DNA of 64,000 nucleotides from Parapedobacter pyrenivorans_A (lineage in GTDB: Bacteria > Bacteroidota > Bacteroidia > Sphingobacteriales > Sphingobacteriaceae). Location of the stretch: contig NZ_JBHEUZ010000001.1 of assembly GCF_041925275.1 (NCBI RefSeq), positions 1 to 64,000 on the forward strand, given 5' to 3'. Below the pieces are notes generated by a model. That model did no database searches. It saw nothing but the letters and a program-made list of their open reading frames with translations, and was not told the origin of the DNA. How positions within the stretch are numbered: the first letter of the stretch is position 1; every line of letters begins with the position of its first letter. This document shows, piece after piece, positions 62,116 to 64,000 of this stretch. The position numbers and the translations under genes are program-made.

Positions 62116-64000
62116 TCAAACCACCACATTCACAATCCGGCCTTTCACGTAAATCACTTTCTTCACGGGCTTCCCATCCAAATAACGCAGCACATCCTCG
62201 TTGGCCAGTACCGTCTTCTCTACGTCCGATTGCTCCAAGTCGAGCGACAGCGTCAGGTTCAAACGCGTTTTTCCGTTGACCGAGACCGGATACGAAAATT
62301 CGTTTTCAACCAGGTATTCCGGATTGAACGTTGGATAGGTGGCATAGGATAGGGTGCCGGGTTCGTTACCAAGCAAAGTCCACAACTCTTCGGTAACATG
62401 TGGCGCATAGGGTTGCAGTACAATACAAAGTTCCTGCACGATCGCACGCTTGTTGCATTTCAGGTCGGTCAGTTCATTCACACAGATCATAAAGGACGAG
62501 ACCGAGGTATTGAACGAAAAACGCTCAATATCGTCTTCCACCTTTTTAATGATCTTATGCAGGGCTTTCCATTCGGCCTTTTCAGGTTCCTCATCGCTGA
62601 CCTCATAATTTCCGTCCGCATCGTGAAACAATTTCCAGAACTTACGGAGGAACTTATAAACCCCCTCGATCCCGTTGGTATTCCAAGGCTTACTTTGCTC
62701 CAGTGGTCCAAGGAACATCTCATACATCCGCAAGGTGTCTGCGCCGTATTGCTCAATGATGTCATCCGGATTCACCACGTTATACTTGGATTTCGACATC
62801 TTTTCCACCTCGTGGCCACAGATGTATCTCCCCCCTTCAAGAATAAATTCAGCGTCGGCGAAGTCTGGCCGGAACTGCCGGAATTTATCCAAATCAAGCA
62901 CATCGTTATTCACGATGCTCACGTCGACATGCAGGTCTATCGTTTGGTATGCGTCTTTCAATCCATAAGAAACAAAGGTGTTTGTACCCTTCCCGTCTTT
63001 ATCAAGCACACGGTACACAAAGCTACTCCGCCCTTGGATCATCCCTTGGTTAATCAGCTTCTTGAACGGTTCCTCTTCGGGCACATGCCCCATATCTTTA
63101 AGAAACTTATTCCAGAAACGGCTGTATAGCAGGTGCCCGGTAGCATGTTCAGACCCACCGATATACAAATCCACATCCCGCCAGTAATCCACGGCGGCAT
63201 TCGATGCAAACGCTTGGTCATTGGCCGCATCCATATAACGGTACCAATACCAACTGGAGCCCGCCCAACCCGGCATCGTGCTTAATTCGTAGGTATAGGC
63301 ACCTCTATATTTCCAGTCTTTCGCACGGCCCAATGGCGGCTCACCGGTTTCTGTCGGCAAGTATTTATCCACTTCGGGCAATAACAACGGTAATTCATCC
63401 GTATCAATTAACTGTGGTAGCCCGGCCTCGAAATAAACCGGTACTGGTTCACCCCAATACCGCTGCCTACCGAACACCGCATCGCGCATCCGATAGGTTA
63501 CCGTGGCCTCGCCCGCTCCGATGGATTGGAGTTTGGCAATCAGCGTTTCCACGGCTTCATGATAGGTCATCCCATTGATAATACCTGAATTGATGTAACG
63601 GCCTTCTTTGGTTGGGTCCGCCTGTTCATCCAGTTGCTGTGCATCAGAAATGGGGATAATGGGCAAATCGAAATGGGTGGAAAACCGGTAATCGCGTTGG
63701 TCGCCCGATGGCACTGCCATTACGGCCCCGGTACCATAGCCCGCCAACACATAATCGGCAATCCATATTGGCACCTGTTGCCCTGTAAGCGGATGCGCTG
63801 CATAACTACCCGTAAATGCGCCCGATACCGACCGGGCATCGGCCATCCGATCGAGTTCGGACTTCTTTTTCGTCTGCGCAATATAATTGGCTATCCCCAC
63901 CCGCTGTGCTTCAGTGGTCAGTTGCCCAACCCACTCGTGCTCCGGAGCCAGTACCAATGCATTTACGCCATAAATGGTGTCTACCCGCGTTGTGAATACC
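62116..64000 (-). CDS. leuS: Leucyl-tRNA synthetase (3' part, cut by window end)
   Basis: The stop is at 62116-62118 and the frame stays open to the window edge, so about 628 C-terminal codons are seen of some 900. The part begins in the CP1 editing domain (VFTTRVDTIYGV, just inside 63960-64000, then LVLAPEHEWV) and continues with GTGAVMAVPSGDQRDYRF, the catalytic YIGGSEHATGHLLYSRFW, the KMSKS loop (EKMSKSKYNVVNPDD) and the anticodon-binding domain. It charges tRNA-Leu in the cytoplasm. Any apparent start near 63957 (TTG) is internal. Confidence 0.97.
   Translation of the reverse strand, partial: VFTTRVDTIYGVNALVLAPEHEWVGQLTTEAQRVGIANYIAQTKKKSELDRMADARSVSGAFTGSYAAHPLTGQQVPIWIADYVLAGYGTGAVMAVPSGDQRDYRFSTHFDLPIIPISDAQQLDEQADPTKEGRYINSGIINGMTYHEAVETLIAKLQSIGAGEATVTYRMRDAVFGRQRYWGEPVPVYFEAGLPQLIDTDELPLLLPEVDKYLPTETGEPPLGRAKDWKYRGAYTYELSTMPGWAGSSWYWYRYMDAANDQAFASNAAVDYWRDVDLYIGGSEHATGHLLYSRFWNKFLKDMGHVPEEEPFKKLINQGMIQGRSSFVYRVLDKDGKGTNTFVSYGLKDAYQTIDLHVDVSIVNNDVLDLDKFRQFRPDFADAEFILEGGRYICGHEVEKMSKSKYNVVNPDDIIEQYGADTLRMYEMFLGPLEQSKPWNTNGIEGVYKFLRKFWKLFHDADGNYEVSDEEPEKAEWKALHKIIKKVEDDIERFSFNTSVSSFMICVNELTDLKCNKRAIVQELCIVLQPYAPHVTEELWTLLGNEPGTLSYATYPTFNPEYLVENEFSYPVSVNGKTRLNLTLSLDLEQSDVEKTVLANEDVLRYLDGKPVKKVIYVKGRIVNVVV

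Overview
The window looks like a chromosomal segment of a Bacteroidota bacterium, most likely Sphingobacteriaceae-like (Parapedobacter, Olivibacter or Pedobacter relatives). This is inferred from gene content: a fused E1 alpha/beta dehydrogenase, a bifunctional DAHP synthase/chorismate mutase, a Bacteroidota-style ComEC without a metallo-beta-lactamase site, YwbE, a PorV-like barrel and Reg_prop/Y_Y_Y sensor kinases. It is also inferred from promoters: many spacers carry the Bacteroidota form TTG, 19-21 nt, TAnnTTTG. Base composition is near 50% GC. No insertion sequence, phage, CRISPR array or rRNA was seen.

Layout. 0.2-10.4 kb: envelope genes (alpha-2-macroglobulin, ddl, a PASTA protein, mltG, a thioesterase, a YihY-type membrane protein). 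10.4-18.7 kb: a hybrid histidine kinase, rpsA with a structured leader, three small genes (SRPBCC, YdeI-like, YCII-like) and monomeric isocitrate dehydrogenase. 18.8-26.6 kb (minus strand): a RES/Xre toxin-antitoxin pair behind its own promoter-operator, then a tightly overlapping operon read as PorV-like barrel, outer-membrane HhH protein, ComEC, RecQ, which is a candidate DNA-uptake unit. 26.7-40.4 kb: an accessory carbohydrate island with a MocA-type oxidoreductase, a sugar isomerase/epimerase, a LacI regulator and five genes of planctomycete flavour (DUF2231/cytochrome c, DUF1501, DUF1549/DUF1553, PVC-type haem protein, sulfatase).

40.6-43.5 kb: a luciferase-like oxidoreductase, an orphan substrate-binding lipoprotein and a patatin. 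43.6-49.1 kb: the aromatic amino-acid operon pheA, aroF (DAHP synthase/chorismate mutase), aroA, aroC and a ROK kinase. It is preceded by a complete transcription attenuator: promoter, 22-codon Phe/Tyr/Trp-rich leader peptide, antiterminator arm and terminator. 49.2-56.1 kb (minus strand): E1 dehydrogenase, YwbE, a Dabb protein, rseP, dxr, a membrane protein and tRNA-Ala(GGC). 56.3-60.0 kb: a two-component pair (HisKA_2 sensor and LuxR-type regulator) with a large dyad in its promoter. 60.0-64.0 kb: a dipeptidyl peptidase IV-like enzyme and leuS, cut by the window edge.

The signals most worth following are the aromatic attenuator, the porin/HhH/ComEC/RecQ operon, a family of degenerate heptanucleotide repeats in five spacers, the promoter-embedded operators of the RES/Xre and HisKA_2/LuxR loci, and the sulfatase/cytochrome island. 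All names come from reading motifs and family likeness by eye; no database search was run.
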